Source: CAZIVP01 sp964542915
GTDB lineage: Bacteria; Calditrichota; Calditrichia; Calditrichales; Calditrichaceae
Length of the DNA: 64,000 bases
Direction of reading: 5' to 3'
NCBI GenBank assembly: GCA_964542915.1
Contig: CAZIVP010000006.1
Span: 1-64,000, forward strand
Below are positions 1-8,299 of this stretch, piece after piece (the first letter of the stretch is position 1; each line of letters begins with the position of its first letter). The notes under the pieces were generated by a model. The model did not search any database. It was not told where the DNA came from and worked only from the letters and a program-made list of their open reading frames with translations. The position numbers and the translations under genes were made by a program.

Positions 1-92
1 GTTTTAATAGTATCCATACCGTCTATTCCAATAATTAATTGTTTTTTTAATGGAATCAGATTAATTTGCGTGCTAAATAGCAATATCCGGGT

Positions 93-269
93 TTAGGCCG
101 CTTCGCGGCTCATCTCCCGAATCAGTTCTTTGATTTTGGCCAGGGTTTTAGCGCCGCTGCCCTTGCCCCGTTCGCCTTTAAGCAGGTAAGCCACATAGCG
201 CGGGCTAATGCCCAGCCGCCGGGCGATTTCGGTTTTGTTAACCATGCGGTAGTTTTTAAAGGGTTCCAT
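93..269 (-). CDS. Small helix-turn-helix DNA-binding protein (58 aa)
   Basis: This short gene lies divergently from the regulator at 376. It reads from ATG at 269 to TAA at 93. The product is almost entirely one helix-turn-helix: the stretch from VNKTEIARRLGIS through YVAYLLKGERG (about residues 10-36) has the spacing of Cro/XRE-type domains. A basic helix, KTLAKIKELIREM, follows. No membrane or enzymatic part is present, so the likely role is transcriptional repression of its own promoter or of the facing gene. A small Cro- or Ner-like protein opposite a repressor-like protein is the usual layout of phage and integrative-element switches; applying that here is inference. A further minus-strand frame stays open from just after this stop to the window edge, but it is too short to call. 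Confidence 0.72.
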   Translation of the reverse strand: MEPFKNYRMVNKTEIARRLGISPRYVAYLLKGERGKGSGAKTLAKIKELIREMSREAA

Positions 270-313
270 AACGAGTCCTTTATTTTTTTAAAATTCTGGT
301 GCGTTTTTTAGAA

Positions 314-345
314 CAATATAATATTGCGATTGCATTTGCACAATA
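314..345. promoter_or_regulatory. Operator-like inverted repeats between divergent regulators
   Basis: Between the two divergent regulator genes lies a perfect 13-base palindrome, CAATAT-A-ATATTG (314-326). Its right arm is reused in a second, looser inverted repeat, TATTG (322-326) facing CAATA (341-345). Three CAATA/TATTG half-sites therefore fall within 32 bases. Position and symmetry fit a shared operator for one or both helix-turn-helix proteins. Binding itself is inference. Confidence 0.45.
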
Positions 346-375
346 GTTTTCACGAATATTTTTGGGTAAAAAAAT

Positions 376-828
376 ATGTCTTTAGGAAAACGTGTAAGGC
401 ATCTAATTGATAATTATGGTTTTACAAGTTTGTCGGATGCTTCAAAAAAAATTAATATCGACTATCCTTCGCTATCAAGAATTGTAAATGATAAACAGAC
501 TCCAAGCGCGGATAGACTACTAAGGATTGCCGATTTTTTTAATGTATCGGTGGACTGGCTGCTTACCGGTCGCGGTCCGGGGCCGGGCAATTCTACTACT
601 ATCAAAACCGGTAAGGTTTATGGCGGGGTGTTCAGCAATACCAATAATGTTAATCTATCCTACCAGGTGGAGCTGCCCAACGGCAAACAAATCCAAGAGC
701 GCCGCCAGTCATATAAAGAGCCTGGCGTCCAGCCGCTTATCCGGGCTATCCACAAGCTTACGCCGCGTCAGCGCCAAAAGCTACTCCAGCTCATCGCCCT
801 GACTTTTGATATTAATATTGAAGAATAG
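376..828 (+). CDS. XRE-family transcriptional regulator (phage-repressor-like)
   Basis: A 150-residue DNA-binding protein. Residues about 1-66 form a complete XRE/Cro-CI helix-turn-helix, with DASKKINIDYPSLSRIVND as the recognition unit and the family signature DFFNVSVDWLLTG directly after it. The remaining ~80 residues contain a short beta-rich part and a helical tail (TPRQRQKLLQLIALTFD). No LexA/S24 peptidase Ser-Lys pair is seen, so RecA-driven self-cleavage is not supported. It faces the 58-residue HTH gene across a palindromic spacer, which suggests a two-regulator switch. The gene sits in an AT-rich stretch unlike the rest of the window, consistent with acquired DNA. The regulator class is clear; its targets are unknown. 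Confidence 0.88.
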   Translation: MSLGKRVRHLIDNYGFTSLSDASKKINIDYPSLSRIVNDKQTPSADRLLRIADFFNVSVDWLLTGRGPGPGNSTTIKTGKVYGGVFSNTNNVNLSYQVELPNGKQIQERRQSYKEPGVQPLIRAIHKLTPRQRQKLLQLIALTFDINIEE

Positions 829-905
829 CTTATTATTATAAAAAGTTATGTTTATAATTAACTTAAATGCTTTTTTATTAACCGTAAAATAATATGTAAA
901 AACCA

Positions 906-1050
906 TTTTAACTTTTCTCAAACCAGGTGATAAAATGCGTTAAATATTGTAAAGATGCTCAAACTTTTCTTAAACCTTAATATAACTTTAAATTATATAA
1001 ATATAACTATTTATGACATTTTTAACTTTTCTCAAACCCCCTGATAAATT
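906..1050 (+). repeat. Three related direct repeats in AT-rich DNA
   Basis: The motif AACTTTTCTCAAACC occurs in full at about 910-924 and 1024-1038. Each full copy is followed a few bases later by TGATAAA. A diverged copy (AAACTTTTCTTAAACC) lies at 961-976. The two full copies match over roughly 30 bases (906-935 and 1020-1049). The surrounding DNA from about 830 is very AT-rich and non-coding. The last copy ends just before the point where the next gene resumes without a proper 5' end, so the repeats may mark the edge of an insertion. No transposase or integrase is visible. Confidence 0.55.
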
Positions 1051-1064
1051 ACAATGATTATTCG

Positions 1065-1841
1065 ATGATAGATGAAATTGAATGGTATAACGCACCGGAT
1101 AACGAATGGTTAGATGCCGTCTTTGATTTACCGTTTCCGAGAGCCGCCCATTTTTCCAGCGTTTATCAGGACACCTTTTATATGTTTGGCGGCTATTATT
1201 ACGGATTAACGCCAACCGCTTACAAAGCCGTCCCGGGCTCATCCGGTTATGTGTGGATCGAAAACGGTGAAATGGAAGAAGGCCGGGGCTACGGCGCTTC
1301 CACGATTTCAGAAAATGAAATCTTCCTGCTCGGCGGTGAAACATCCGCCGGTAAAACCAGCAAAGTAAGTGTATATAATACGAAAACATTACAATTCGGA
1401 CCCTGCGAATCGCTTACTTCAGCCCGAAGTGGAATGGCTGCGGTAACGGTTCATGATTCTATCGTCTTTGTGCTCGGGGGGTTCGAAAATAAATTCAACG
1501 ATCCGGTAGCTAAAGTCGAATATTATTACGGCGATTTAACGCCGCTTCCAACCAAAAAGGACAATGCAGAGCCTAAAAACCAAATATTAATCCATGGCTA
1601 TCCCAATCCTTTCAACAGTAGAATCAATTTTGACATCACAATTCCGGAAAGTGCTCCCTATACGATCGCCATTTTTAATATCACCGGTCAACAAATAGCC
1701 ATGTTACATGAAGGCTACCTTGCACCTGGAACGCATCCATTCACCTGGCGTATACCGCCATTATCCGCTTCCGGTATTTATCTGCTGCAAGTACAATCGG
1801 AGAATAGATTACAAACATTTAAGATGATATATGTTAAATAG
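1065..1841 (+). CDS. Kelch-repeat protein with C-terminal sorting domain, 5'-truncated
   Basis: The product has about three Kelch-type blades in residues 25-150; the FYMFGG, IFLLGG and VFVLGG turns are diagnostic. A FlgD-like sorting domain covers about 175-258, starting at YPNPFNS and ending SGIYLLQV...MIYVK. Proteins with this tail are exported through the Sec pathway and then T9SS-like machinery, so they need a signal peptide. None is present. The reading frame stays open upstream of the ATG only to a stop at 1023, where the direct repeats begin, and there is no convincing ribosome site. The most likely reading is the 3' remnant of a longer secreted Kelch protein whose front was removed by an insertion or deletion near 1050. 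Its stop overlaps the start of the next gene. Confidence 0.8.
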   Translation: MIDEIEWYNAPDNEWLDAVFDLPFPRAAHFSSVYQDTFYMFGGYYYGLTPTAYKAVPGSSGYVWIENGEMEEGRGYGASTISENEIFLLGGETSAGKTSKVSVYNTKTLQFGPCESLTSARSGMAAVTVHDSIVFVLGGFENKFNDPVAKVEYYYGDLTPLPTKKDNAEPKNQILIHGYPNPFNSRINFDITIPESAPYTIAIFNITGQQIAMLHEGYLAPGTHPFTWRIPPLSASGIYLLQVQSENRLQTFKMIYVK

Positions 1842-2619
1842 AATCATTCGGTGGGGCCTCCTTTTGTTTTTGTGTTCAATGGCAACACTTTTTTCCCAAT
1901 CCGATGATATTGAGGCGTCAAAAATTAAATACCTGTATGATGATTTGCGTTTTGAAGAAGCCGTCGGATTCGGACACCGCTATTTGGCGTTGGAACAAAA
2001 TGAACAACCGCATGATTTAGCGCTGATTCATCGTTATCTGGCGTTCTCATTTTTTAGTGTGGGTAAAAAAGATTCCGCCCGTAAGCACTTTATGTCGCTG
2101 CTTTCAATCAATCCCGATACGGAGTTGGATACGGTACGTACATCGCCGAAAATACGGCGATTTTTCGCGGGCATTAAAGAGAACTTTACTCAGACGGAAA
2201 CCCGAAACCGGCGTATCGGTTATACAAGGTATATCTTTGTAAAAGACTTACGACCGGGCGCAACATGGCGTTCGGCAATATTGCCCGGGTGGGGCCAATT
2301 TTACAAAAATCAAAAGAAGAAAGCGTACATTGTTGGCGGCCTTTTTAGCGGGGCCGCCGTATTTACCGTCGGCGCATACATGATCGAACGCAACGCCGAA
2401 CAATCCTACCTGGATGCGACCCAACCCGACGTCGTCGCCCAACGTTACGACCGGTACAATACCTGGGCAAAAACCCGTAAAATTTCCACCTATATAACAG
2501 CAGGCATCTGGCTGTATGCCGTTGCCGACGCCCTCTGGAATTTGCCATCGGATGTCCGGATATCGTTAACTCTGAACCATATGCATTCCGCTATATCTCT
2601 TTCCTGGAAACTACACTGA
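1831..2619 (+). CDS. DUF5683-like membrane protein with N-terminal TPR-like region
   Basis: A 262-residue protein with a signal peptide or anchor (residues 1-23, a hydrophobic run ending at FSQ), then a helical TPR-like part to about 115. Near 147 comes the sequence ILPGWGQFYKNQKKKAY, the hallmark of DUF5683, a family found in Bacteroidetes and relatives. Two hydrophobic segments follow (about 165-187 and 215-235). The start overlaps the end of the truncated Kelch gene by 11 bases, so translation may be coupled. DUF5683 proteins have no established biochemical function; an envelope location is the supported part. Confidence 0.72.
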   Translation: MLNRIIRWGLLLFLCSMATLFSQSDDIEASKIKYLYDDLRFEEAVGFGHRYLALEQNEQPHDLALIHRYLAFSFFSVGKKDSARKHFMSLLSINPDTELDTVRTSPKIRRFFAGIKENFTQTETRNRRIGYTRYIFVKDLRPGATWRSAILPGWGQFYKNQKKKAYIVGGLFSGAAVFTVGAYMIERNAEQSYLDATQPDVVAQRYDRYNTWAKTRKISTYITAGIWLYAVADALWNLPSDVRISLTLNHMHSAISLSWKLH

Positions 2620-2750
2620 TACATATCCCAAACTGGTAAAACCCCTCTCATGAGAAATTTCTTTAATAGCAAAAAAATTGTAGAAGCAATTTGAAAGGCC
2701 TTGTTTCATATTCTTTTTGTGATCTGCATAGAATCAATTATCAAGGTAAG

Positions 2751-2787
2751 AAGATAAGGGCCGCACAAAAGCGCCGCCCTCATCTTT
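2751..2787. terminator. Bidirectional terminator between convergent genes
   Basis: The arms AAGATAAGGGC-CGC and GCG-GCCCTCATCTT form a long stem with two mismatches around an ACAAAAG loop. A T-rich tail follows on the plus strand and A-rich sequence precedes the stem. It sits between a plus-strand and a minus-strand gene end, so it can serve both. Confidence 0.7.
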
Positions 2788-2863
2788 TATTATTGTAGCC
2801 TTTCGAACACCATCGGATTTATGGATCGTTCGGTCTCAGGCGATGTACTATTATTAACGAAGA

Positions 2864-5152
2864 CTACTTGACGAACATCATGCGCCGCACGTCCACCGCA
2901 GAGCGATGCTCTAAGCGATAATAATAGATGCCGGAACTCACCTGATTTCCGGAACGATCCAAACCGTTCCAGCGAACCTGGTAATGACCGGCGGGAAGCC
3001 TGCTGTTCAGCAGTGTCCGGACCTTTTGTCCCAGACTGTTAAAGATGGTCAGAGTTACCGGCGCCGTTTCGGGCAAATCAAACGCGATCGTCGTTACCGG
3101 ATTAAACGGATTGGGATAATTCGGATACAGTGCAAAGCGATTGGGTATATCTTCTCTTTTCGGTTCGGCGATGGATGTGGGAAACTGTATATCGGTAAAA
3201 TTGGTATTATGCGTAAAAAGTACGGTCGTGTCGCCTTCTGAAAATGCAAACATTTCGCGCCATGCATGGTCGGTGGGCGGTGCATCATATTGCATGTTTT
3301 GATTCAGGTCCGCATAGAAATCCACGCGGTAATCCATATCCGGCTTCAATCCGGATAAAGGCACGGTAAACGAGGGACGAACGATTTCCCGGATGCGTTT
3401 ACGTTCCACTTCGCCACGGCCGTCCGGTTCGACCAATCGGATTTCAAACATTTGGCCCACATGGGGGTCCATATCTTGTAAGGCAAGCTTGAACAGATAT
3501 GCCCATTGAATATCCTTAAAATCGGTATTATGACTGAAACTTAAATTATTATCGCCGTCGTCGCCGGGATTATAGGAGAGTCGCCAGGCGTGATCATCGG
3601 GCGGAGCATCATAAACACCGTTTTGATTGAAGTCTGCGTAAAAATCCACATCGTAATCGGTATTAAGCCGGATGCCGGGAATAAACAATTCGAATTCATC
3701 GGTGTGAACGCTCTGTAAGGAAGCACGTCCAACTTCTCTGCCGCTTTCCTTCTCGACCACGCGCGCCTCAAACTTCTGATTCAAATGCGGCGTAAGGTCG
3801 CTGATTTCCAATCGCAACCGATAATGCCAGTCAATATCGGTAAAATCGGTATTATGCATAAAATGGACGGTGGTATTGCCGCTCGTTTTGCCTGTTTCAA
3901 TACGCCAGGCGTGATCTTCGGCCGGGCTGTTGTAAAGTTTATTTCCGTTATGATCGCTGTAAAAATCCACACGGTAGTAACCTACGGAATCCAACCCCAC
4001 CACTTCTAATTGAAAATCACTCCGTGGAATCGCTTCCAGTTTAGCGCGCCCCACTTCTTTCTGGTTTAAGATGTCGAACACGCGTGCTTCAAACAGTTGC
4101 CCGAGGTGCGGCGTCATTTCCGAAAGTTGCAGATGCAATTGGTATTCCCATCCTGTATCCACAAAATCAGTATTGTGAACAAATGGAAGCGTTGTATCTC
4201 CTTCGCTGTCTTCTAATTCCAATCGCCATACGTGATCCGTTGGCGGGCTATCATATCGTTTGTTATTATTAAAATCCGCATAAAAATCAATCCGGTAATC
4301 TTCATCCATTTCTAATCCGGAGAGGGAAAGATTGAATTCGGAATCTTTGATGGTATCAAGGGTTGCTCGATTCACTTCTTTCAGCGTTCTCTGGTCAATC
4401 AACCGCATTTCCAGTTGTTGACCCACATGCGGCGACATATCGGAAAAAGAAACCGTCAGAAGATAATTCCAGTTTATATCGGTAAAATCGGTGTTATGGG
4501 TGAAGGTAACAATCGTATCACCCTTCACATCATTCACCTCCAACCGCCAGGCATGATCTTCGGCGGGCGGGTCATAGCGCTTGTTATTATTCAAATCGGC
4601 GTAAAAATCGACATAATAACTGTGTCCTTCTTCAATGCCGTCGAAATACATTTGATATTCGGCGGCGGGTATCACATCCAATTTTTTTCGAATCACTTCC
4701 CTGCGATCGTACTGATCAATGATCCGGATTTCGAATTTTTGACCCACATGCGGCGTCATTTCCTCGAACTGTACAGTCAGAATATCGCCGTGAAAGCTGT
4801 TCGCATTGCCTGGATTGCGGACACGATCCAGTTCTCCGGGCGCAGGCATATTCTCACTCCAAAAGGCATTCGGGTCCAATAACTCAACACCGTTGGGAAT
4901 GCCATCGCCGTCCGAATCCAAACGCGCCAGAGCATACTCCCAGATCACGTCGCCGTTATTGTCCAAAGAATTGGCCTCGACTTCCTGGCCGAACGCATTG
5001 CGCACTCCGCCTCCCGCAGGATTAACATGGCAATTAGCGCAGGCATTGACCGATCCGTTTGGGATTTGAGAAACACGTTTACTGCGCGCCGTTAAGTTAT
5101 TAATGGTTAATAATAAAAATGCGATCATCAGAACATAATAGAAACGCCTCAT
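2864..5152 (-). CDS. Secreted protein with one CxxCH motif, five Ca-loop repeats and sorting domain
   Basis: A 762-residue secreted protein. Layout: signal peptide (1-22); one CANCH motif with Cys38, Cys41 and His42, the covalent heme-c signature; a thrombospondin-type-3-like calcium motif DSDGDGIPNG (79-88); five consecutive repeats of about 100 residues from 122 to about 650; and a sorting domain from about 675 to 762 (YPNPFNPVTT...SGIYYYRL). Each repeat has a conserved MxPHxGQ turn, a loop of the type DFYADxNxNxxYD that looks calcium-binding, a DHAWR turn and a closing HNTDFTDI strand. The repeat family is not one I recognise. A single heme motif is too little for an electron wire; surface anchoring, metal sensing or a remnant of a heme domain are possible. 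It shares a terminator with the plus-strand DUF5683 gene. Confidence 0.85.
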   Translation of the reverse strand: MRRFYYVLMIAFLLLTINNLTARSKRVSQIPNGSVNACANCHVNPAGGGVRNAFGQEVEANSLDNNGDVIWEYALARLDSDGDGIPNGVELLDPNAFWSENMPAPGELDRVRNPGNANSFHGDILTVQFEEMTPHVGQKFEIRIIDQYDRREVIRKKLDVIPAAEYQMYFDGIEEGHSYYVDFYADLNNNKRYDPPAEDHAWRLEVNDVKGDTIVTFTHNTDFTDINWNYLLTVSFSDMSPHVGQQLEMRLIDQRTLKEVNRATLDTIKDSEFNLSLSGLEMDEDYRIDFYADFNNNKRYDSPPTDHVWRLELEDSEGDTTLPFVHNTDFVDTGWEYQLHLQLSEMTPHLGQLFEARVFDILNQKEVGRAKLEAIPRSDFQLEVVGLDSVGYYRVDFYSDHNGNKLYNSPAEDHAWRIETGKTSGNTTVHFMHNTDFTDIDWHYRLRLEISDLTPHLNQKFEARVVEKESGREVGRASLQSVHTDEFELFIPGIRLNTDYDVDFYADFNQNGVYDAPPDDHAWRLSYNPGDDGDNNLSFSHNTDFKDIQWAYLFKLALQDMDPHVGQMFEIRLVEPDGRGEVERKRIREIVRPSFTVPLSGLKPDMDYRVDFYADLNQNMQYDAPPTDHAWREMFAFSEGDTTVLFTHNTNFTDIQFPTSIAEPKREDIPNRFALYPNYPNPFNPVTTIAFDLPETAPVTLTIFNSLGQKVRTLLNSRLPAGHYQVRWNGLDRSGNQVSSGIYYYRLEHRSAVDVRRMMFVK

Positions 5153-5517
5153 AATTCCCCCTTAAATGTTGGTTCAGTTAGGTGTCGTTGATTTGATGTT
5201 CCGTTCATTTTCAAACAATATGCCAGACCTTTTAAAAAAACGTCAGCTATTGATATAAAGGCCCTTTTCGGAGATGCAATTAAAAGGTGCACGTTTAATT
5301 TGATGGTATCATGTTTTAATATGCACACCGATGTGCACATTATGCACGAACGATTCTCGTTAAATGGTTTGTGAATTTTAGAATGCCGTTTTAAGGAAGT
5401 AATGGTATATCCGCAATGGGTTCACATCCGATAATATTGGAATCGTAATTTGGAATCCTTTAAAACAGATGCTACGTTTGTTAGTGTCGTTGGTTATTAT
5501 GAAAGAAAGCAAGTAAA
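5153..5517. other. Intergenic region between divergent genes, with an inverted repeat
   Basis: No gene is supported in these 365 bases. It holds the upstream regions of two divergent genes. A perfect inverted repeat, TGCACA-CCGA-TGTGCA, lies at 5322-5337, with a further GTGCAC at 5287-5292 and TGCAC near 5343. Such spacing suits a dimeric regulator, but no matching family can be named from sequence alone. Confidence 0.4.
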
Positions 5518-6042
5518 ATGAAGCACAAAACAGCGAAAATGCTTTTCAATTTTAATATGCCATCGGAGTCTTCTCAATGGATCGCCATTGATGATGTGGT
5601 TATGGGAGGACGCTCCGAAAGCTCACTTAAATATGATGCATCAGGGGCTGCAATATTTTCCGGCAAAGTATCATTCGAAAACAACGGCGGCTTTGCCTCG
5701 ATCCGCAGCCCGGTGCGGAACTTTGATCTTGACGGTTTTACGGGCATCTCATTACGTGTAAATGGCGACGGGAAAGCCTACAAACTGCGGTTAAAGGATG
5801 ACCACCAAACGGACGGTGTCACCTATCAGGCTAACTTCAAAAGCACGGAAGGCCGGTGGATTGAAGTTTCATTACCATTCGATACGTTTAATCCGGTATT
5901 GCGGGGACGCGTGCAAACGGAAACCGGTGCGATTCAACCGGCCCGGATTCGTCAAATTGGATTCCTAATCTCAGACAAACAAGTCGGCGCTTTTGAACTT
6001 TTAATTGCATGGGTAAAAGGATATAAAACAGAACCTCGGTGA
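5518..6042 (+). CDS. CIA30 family protein (NDUFAF1-like)
   Basis: This 174-residue protein matches the CIA30 family throughout. Signatures are DDVVMGGRSES (about 24-34), the strand SGKVSFENNGGFAS, the DGFTGISLRVNGDGKAYKLRL core (about 76-96) and the closing ARIRQIGFLISDKQVGAFELLI. The fold is a galactose-binding-like jelly roll. The eukaryotic founder assists complex I assembly, but bacterial members have no proven link to it, so only the family is assigned. No signal peptide is seen and the product is probably cytoplasmic. The gene stands alone, preceded by the divergent spacer and followed by a repeat-bearing gap. Confidence 0.85.
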   Translation: MKHKTAKMLFNFNMPSESSQWIAIDDVVMGGRSESSLKYDASGAAIFSGKVSFENNGGFASIRSPVRNFDLDGFTGISLRVNGDGKAYKLRLKDDHQTDGVTYQANFKSTEGRWIEVSLPFDTFNPVLRGRVQTETGAIQPARIRQIGFLISDKQVGAFELLIAWVKGYKTEPR

Positions 6043-6170
6043 CAGGGGTATACGATTCTATCAGCAAACAACACAAGCAATAACGTATCTGATGCTCATA
6101 TGTATTTTAAAGCCATGCCTGCGGCTTTTCCGCCAACTAAGGAAAAGTATGAAACCACTCTGTGCGCCCT

Positions 6171-6250
6171 TGATTCCAGATGCGCTTTGCGCTCGGAAAT
6201 GACTGATTGGGGGCAGATCCATCATAAGTCATTCCTGAGAAAGCAGGAAT
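6171..6250. repeat. Relic of dispersed hairpin repeats in a gene-free gap
   Basis: The gap 6043-6472 has no convincing gene. It holds a perfect hairpin, ATTCCTG-AGAAAG-CAGGAAT (6231-6250), and a second one, TTCC-agat-GCGC-ttt-GCGC-tc-GGAA (6174-6198). The sequence around them (the GATTCC / GGAATGAC type, with GGATTCTGAAAACC at about 6286-6300) resembles the short dispersed palindromic repeats found in many bacterial genomes. Copy number elsewhere in the genome cannot be judged here. Confidence 0.45.
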
Positions 6251-6472
6251 CCACTGAACTGTGTTCTTTACTCTACGCTAAACTATGGATTCTGAAAACC
6301 GAGTTAACTTCGTTTCTGACGATTTGCTATATAAATAAAATTGTTCTTTTTTACCTTTGTATAATTTATTACATTGCACATTCGAGTTTCGTTTGCTCCA
6401 CCTTAAGAGGCACAAATCTTATGACTAACCTTTACACCTAAACTTTCAACCAAATCCAAAGGGGAACGTATT

Positions 6473-7051
6473 ATGCAAAACCGGTTTTTTACCTTCATCG
6501 CACCTTACTTGACCTTCATTGATAACGGTAAAATTTTTCGTAATCCGTTTAGCTGGCTCTATTCGATCATCGCCGTTATAAACCTGATCCTTCCGTTTTA
6601 TATCCTTTATAAGGCGATTGATAACAACATATTCCGGGCGCCGGGTAAATTCGTGTTCGTCTTTATATTGGTTTGGATTACCATCCTCATCGCTTCGTGG
6701 ATTGGCTTTCAAATTTGGTGGAATCGCAAAACCAAAGTACTCACCTCCTCCGCTATTGGCGACGATTTCATCGCCACGCCGGTTTTTTCACACTTCATTC
6801 AGACCCTCGGCGAGTGGTTAGGCACCTGGATCGGTCTGGTAGGATTTGTTTTCGCCTTGCTGGCAACGATTTTCCTTGGTCAACAAGGTATGATGATCAG
6901 CCGCCAACTCGGTATGGGATTTCTCAATGTGGGACTACTCTCGATCATTCTAATGCCTATTTACGGTTTCATCATTATTGTTGCGTCACGTTTTCTTGCC
7001 GAACAATTCCGTGCCCTGGCTGCCATAGCCAATAACACCAAACAGCAATAA
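6473..7051 (+). CDS. Four-helix integral membrane protein of unknown function
   Basis: The 192-residue product has four clear membrane segments at about 24-46, 59-80, 110-132 and 152-175, linked by short polar loops. The basic NRKTK stretch near residue 85 lies between helices two and three. No catalytic or ligand motif was recognised and no family name can be given with confidence. A ribosome site (AAAGGGGAA) precedes the start. The gene appears to be monocistronic, with a strong hairpin about 30 bases after the stop. Confidence 0.8.
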   Translation: MQNRFFTFIAPYLTFIDNGKIFRNPFSWLYSIIAVINLILPFYILYKAIDNNIFRAPGKFVFVFILVWITILIASWIGFQIWWNRKTKVLTSSAIGDDFIATPVFSHFIQTLGEWLGTWIGLVGFVFALLATIFLGQQGMMISRQLGMGFLNVGLLSIILMPIYGFIIIVASRFLAEQFRALAAIANNTKQQ

Positions 7052-7082
7052 ATTTTTTATTGAAATGTATCACAAAGCTTGG

Positions 7083-7120
7083 AGACAGAAGGGCGCCAAA
7101 TCGTGGTCGCCCTTCTGTCT
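7083..7120. terminator. Strong stem-loop after the membrane-protein gene
   Basis: Perfect 13-base arms AGACAGAAGGGCG (7083-7095) and CGCCCTTCTGTCT (7108-7120) enclose a 12-base loop. Position and strength fit transcript ending or 3' protection. There is no clear T-run after it, so classical intrinsic termination is less certain. Confidence 0.6.
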
Positions 7121-7193
7121 ATTGTACCAGGCGTTACCCGAGTCCCCCACCGTACATCTTGCCGTTCATCCATTTTTAATGTAGGTTCTGGCC

Positions 7194-7994
7194 ATGATAA
7201 GTTTTAAATATGGATTCATATTAACGACAGGCATATACCTTATGATCGGATGTAATATCTCACGTAATATGTTATATTATCCTCAACCGGTATCGAAAGA
7301 GCGTCTGGAATATATAAATAAACATTTTGACAATGTATCCGAATTGACTGTGGAAAGCGTTAACAACATCGTCTTACACGGTTGGATTATCAAAAAGGAC
7401 TTACAACATTTGCCGACCATCTTCTACTTCGGAGGCAACGGTGAAGAAGTTTCGTTGAATATCGAATCATTTAACGCCCGTTTGCCGGCCAATGTGATTC
7501 TGTTCAATTATCGGGGTTACGGCCTGAGCAAAGGCGATCCTTCGGAGAAAGCTCTTAAAGCGGATGCCATTCGTATATACGAAACACTGACAGAACGCTT
7601 TTCACTTCCAAACGGTCAAACCGTAGCCATGGGCCGTAGCCTCGGAAGCGCCGTTGCAACACATCTAACCGTTCATAAAAACATCCCGAAAACAATTCTG
7701 GTAACGCCCTTCGAAAGCATCAAGGAAGTGGCCTATGATCATTTTCCCAATTTTCTGGTAAATAGCTTGCTAAGCGAGACCTATGAGACCATCCGGATTG
7801 CCGATCAATTAAAAAACGACCTATTGTTATTGGCGGCGCAACGGGATGAAATCATTCATCCCAGACACGCTGAAGCGCTCTATCAAGAGATACACGGCGA
7901 CAAAAAATTAGTCTACATCGAAAACGGACGCCACAATACCATCGAACTGTTCGAGGAGTACTGGAACACGCTTCAACAGTACATAACATCATAA
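7194..7994 (+). CDS. Lipoprotein alpha/beta hydrolase
   Basis: A 266-residue member of the alpha/beta hydrolase fold, close to the BEM46/ABHD13-like group. The N-terminus ends in a lipobox-like LMIGC at about residue 20, so membrane anchoring is likely. The catalytic triad can be placed: the nucleophile Ser in GRSLGS (about 150), Asp in AAQRDEIIHP (about 222) and His in NGRHNT (about 244). The oxyanion region FGGNGEE is also present. Family members cleave esters or acyl groups, but the substrate here is unknown. The gene follows a stem-loop, so it probably has its own promoter. Confidence 0.85.
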   Translation: MISFKYGFILTTGIYLMIGCNISRNMLYYPQPVSKERLEYINKHFDNVSELTVESVNNIVLHGWIIKKDLQHLPTIFYFGGNGEEVSLNIESFNARLPANVILFNYRGYGLSKGDPSEKALKADAIRIYETLTERFSLPNGQTVAMGRSLGSAVATHLTVHKNIPKTILVTPFESIKEVAYDHFPNFLVNSLLSETYETIRIADQLKNDLLLLAAQRDEIIHPRHAEALYQEIHGDKKLVYIENGRHNTIELFEEYWNTLQQYITS

Positions 7995-8299
7995 ATGATT
8001 TAATGCAGGAAGCCGTCTGTATGCTGCATGGCTTACAATATGAAGCATTCTTATATCATATTAAACTAAATTAGCGGTATGACTCAATTAACTGTGAGAT
8101 ACCACAATCATAACGAAGCTCAAGTTTGGCCGGCTAAGTTTTTTTCACAAAATGTATCAAAATACGAATTTCTGAAAACATATAAGCATAAAACTTTTTT
8201 TTATTTGCCTCGTCACATTTCTTTTAATAAGTTGCAATTCAATTTTAAGCAAAACAAATGTTACCGATTTAATGATGTAAACCGTCGGACGTACATAAG
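7995..8299. other. Gene-free leader upstream of the SAM riboswitch
   Basis: These 305 bases contain no supported gene. The region is AT-rich and must hold the promoter for the downstream methionine transcript, but no single promoter can be picked out with confidence. An open frame starting at 8079 runs through the riboswitch and is not considered real. Confidence 0.5.

Noticed and set aside
5149..5340. A 63-codon minus-strand frame upstream of the five-repeat protein gene
   Set aside because: It overlaps the promoter region and the inverted repeat, has no ribosome site and resembles no protein.
6100..6441. A 113-codon plus-strand frame in the 6.1-6.4 kb gap
   Set aside because: It is translated across the palindromic repeats; such frames (with an FLRKQES segment) are commonly mis-annotated repeat DNA.
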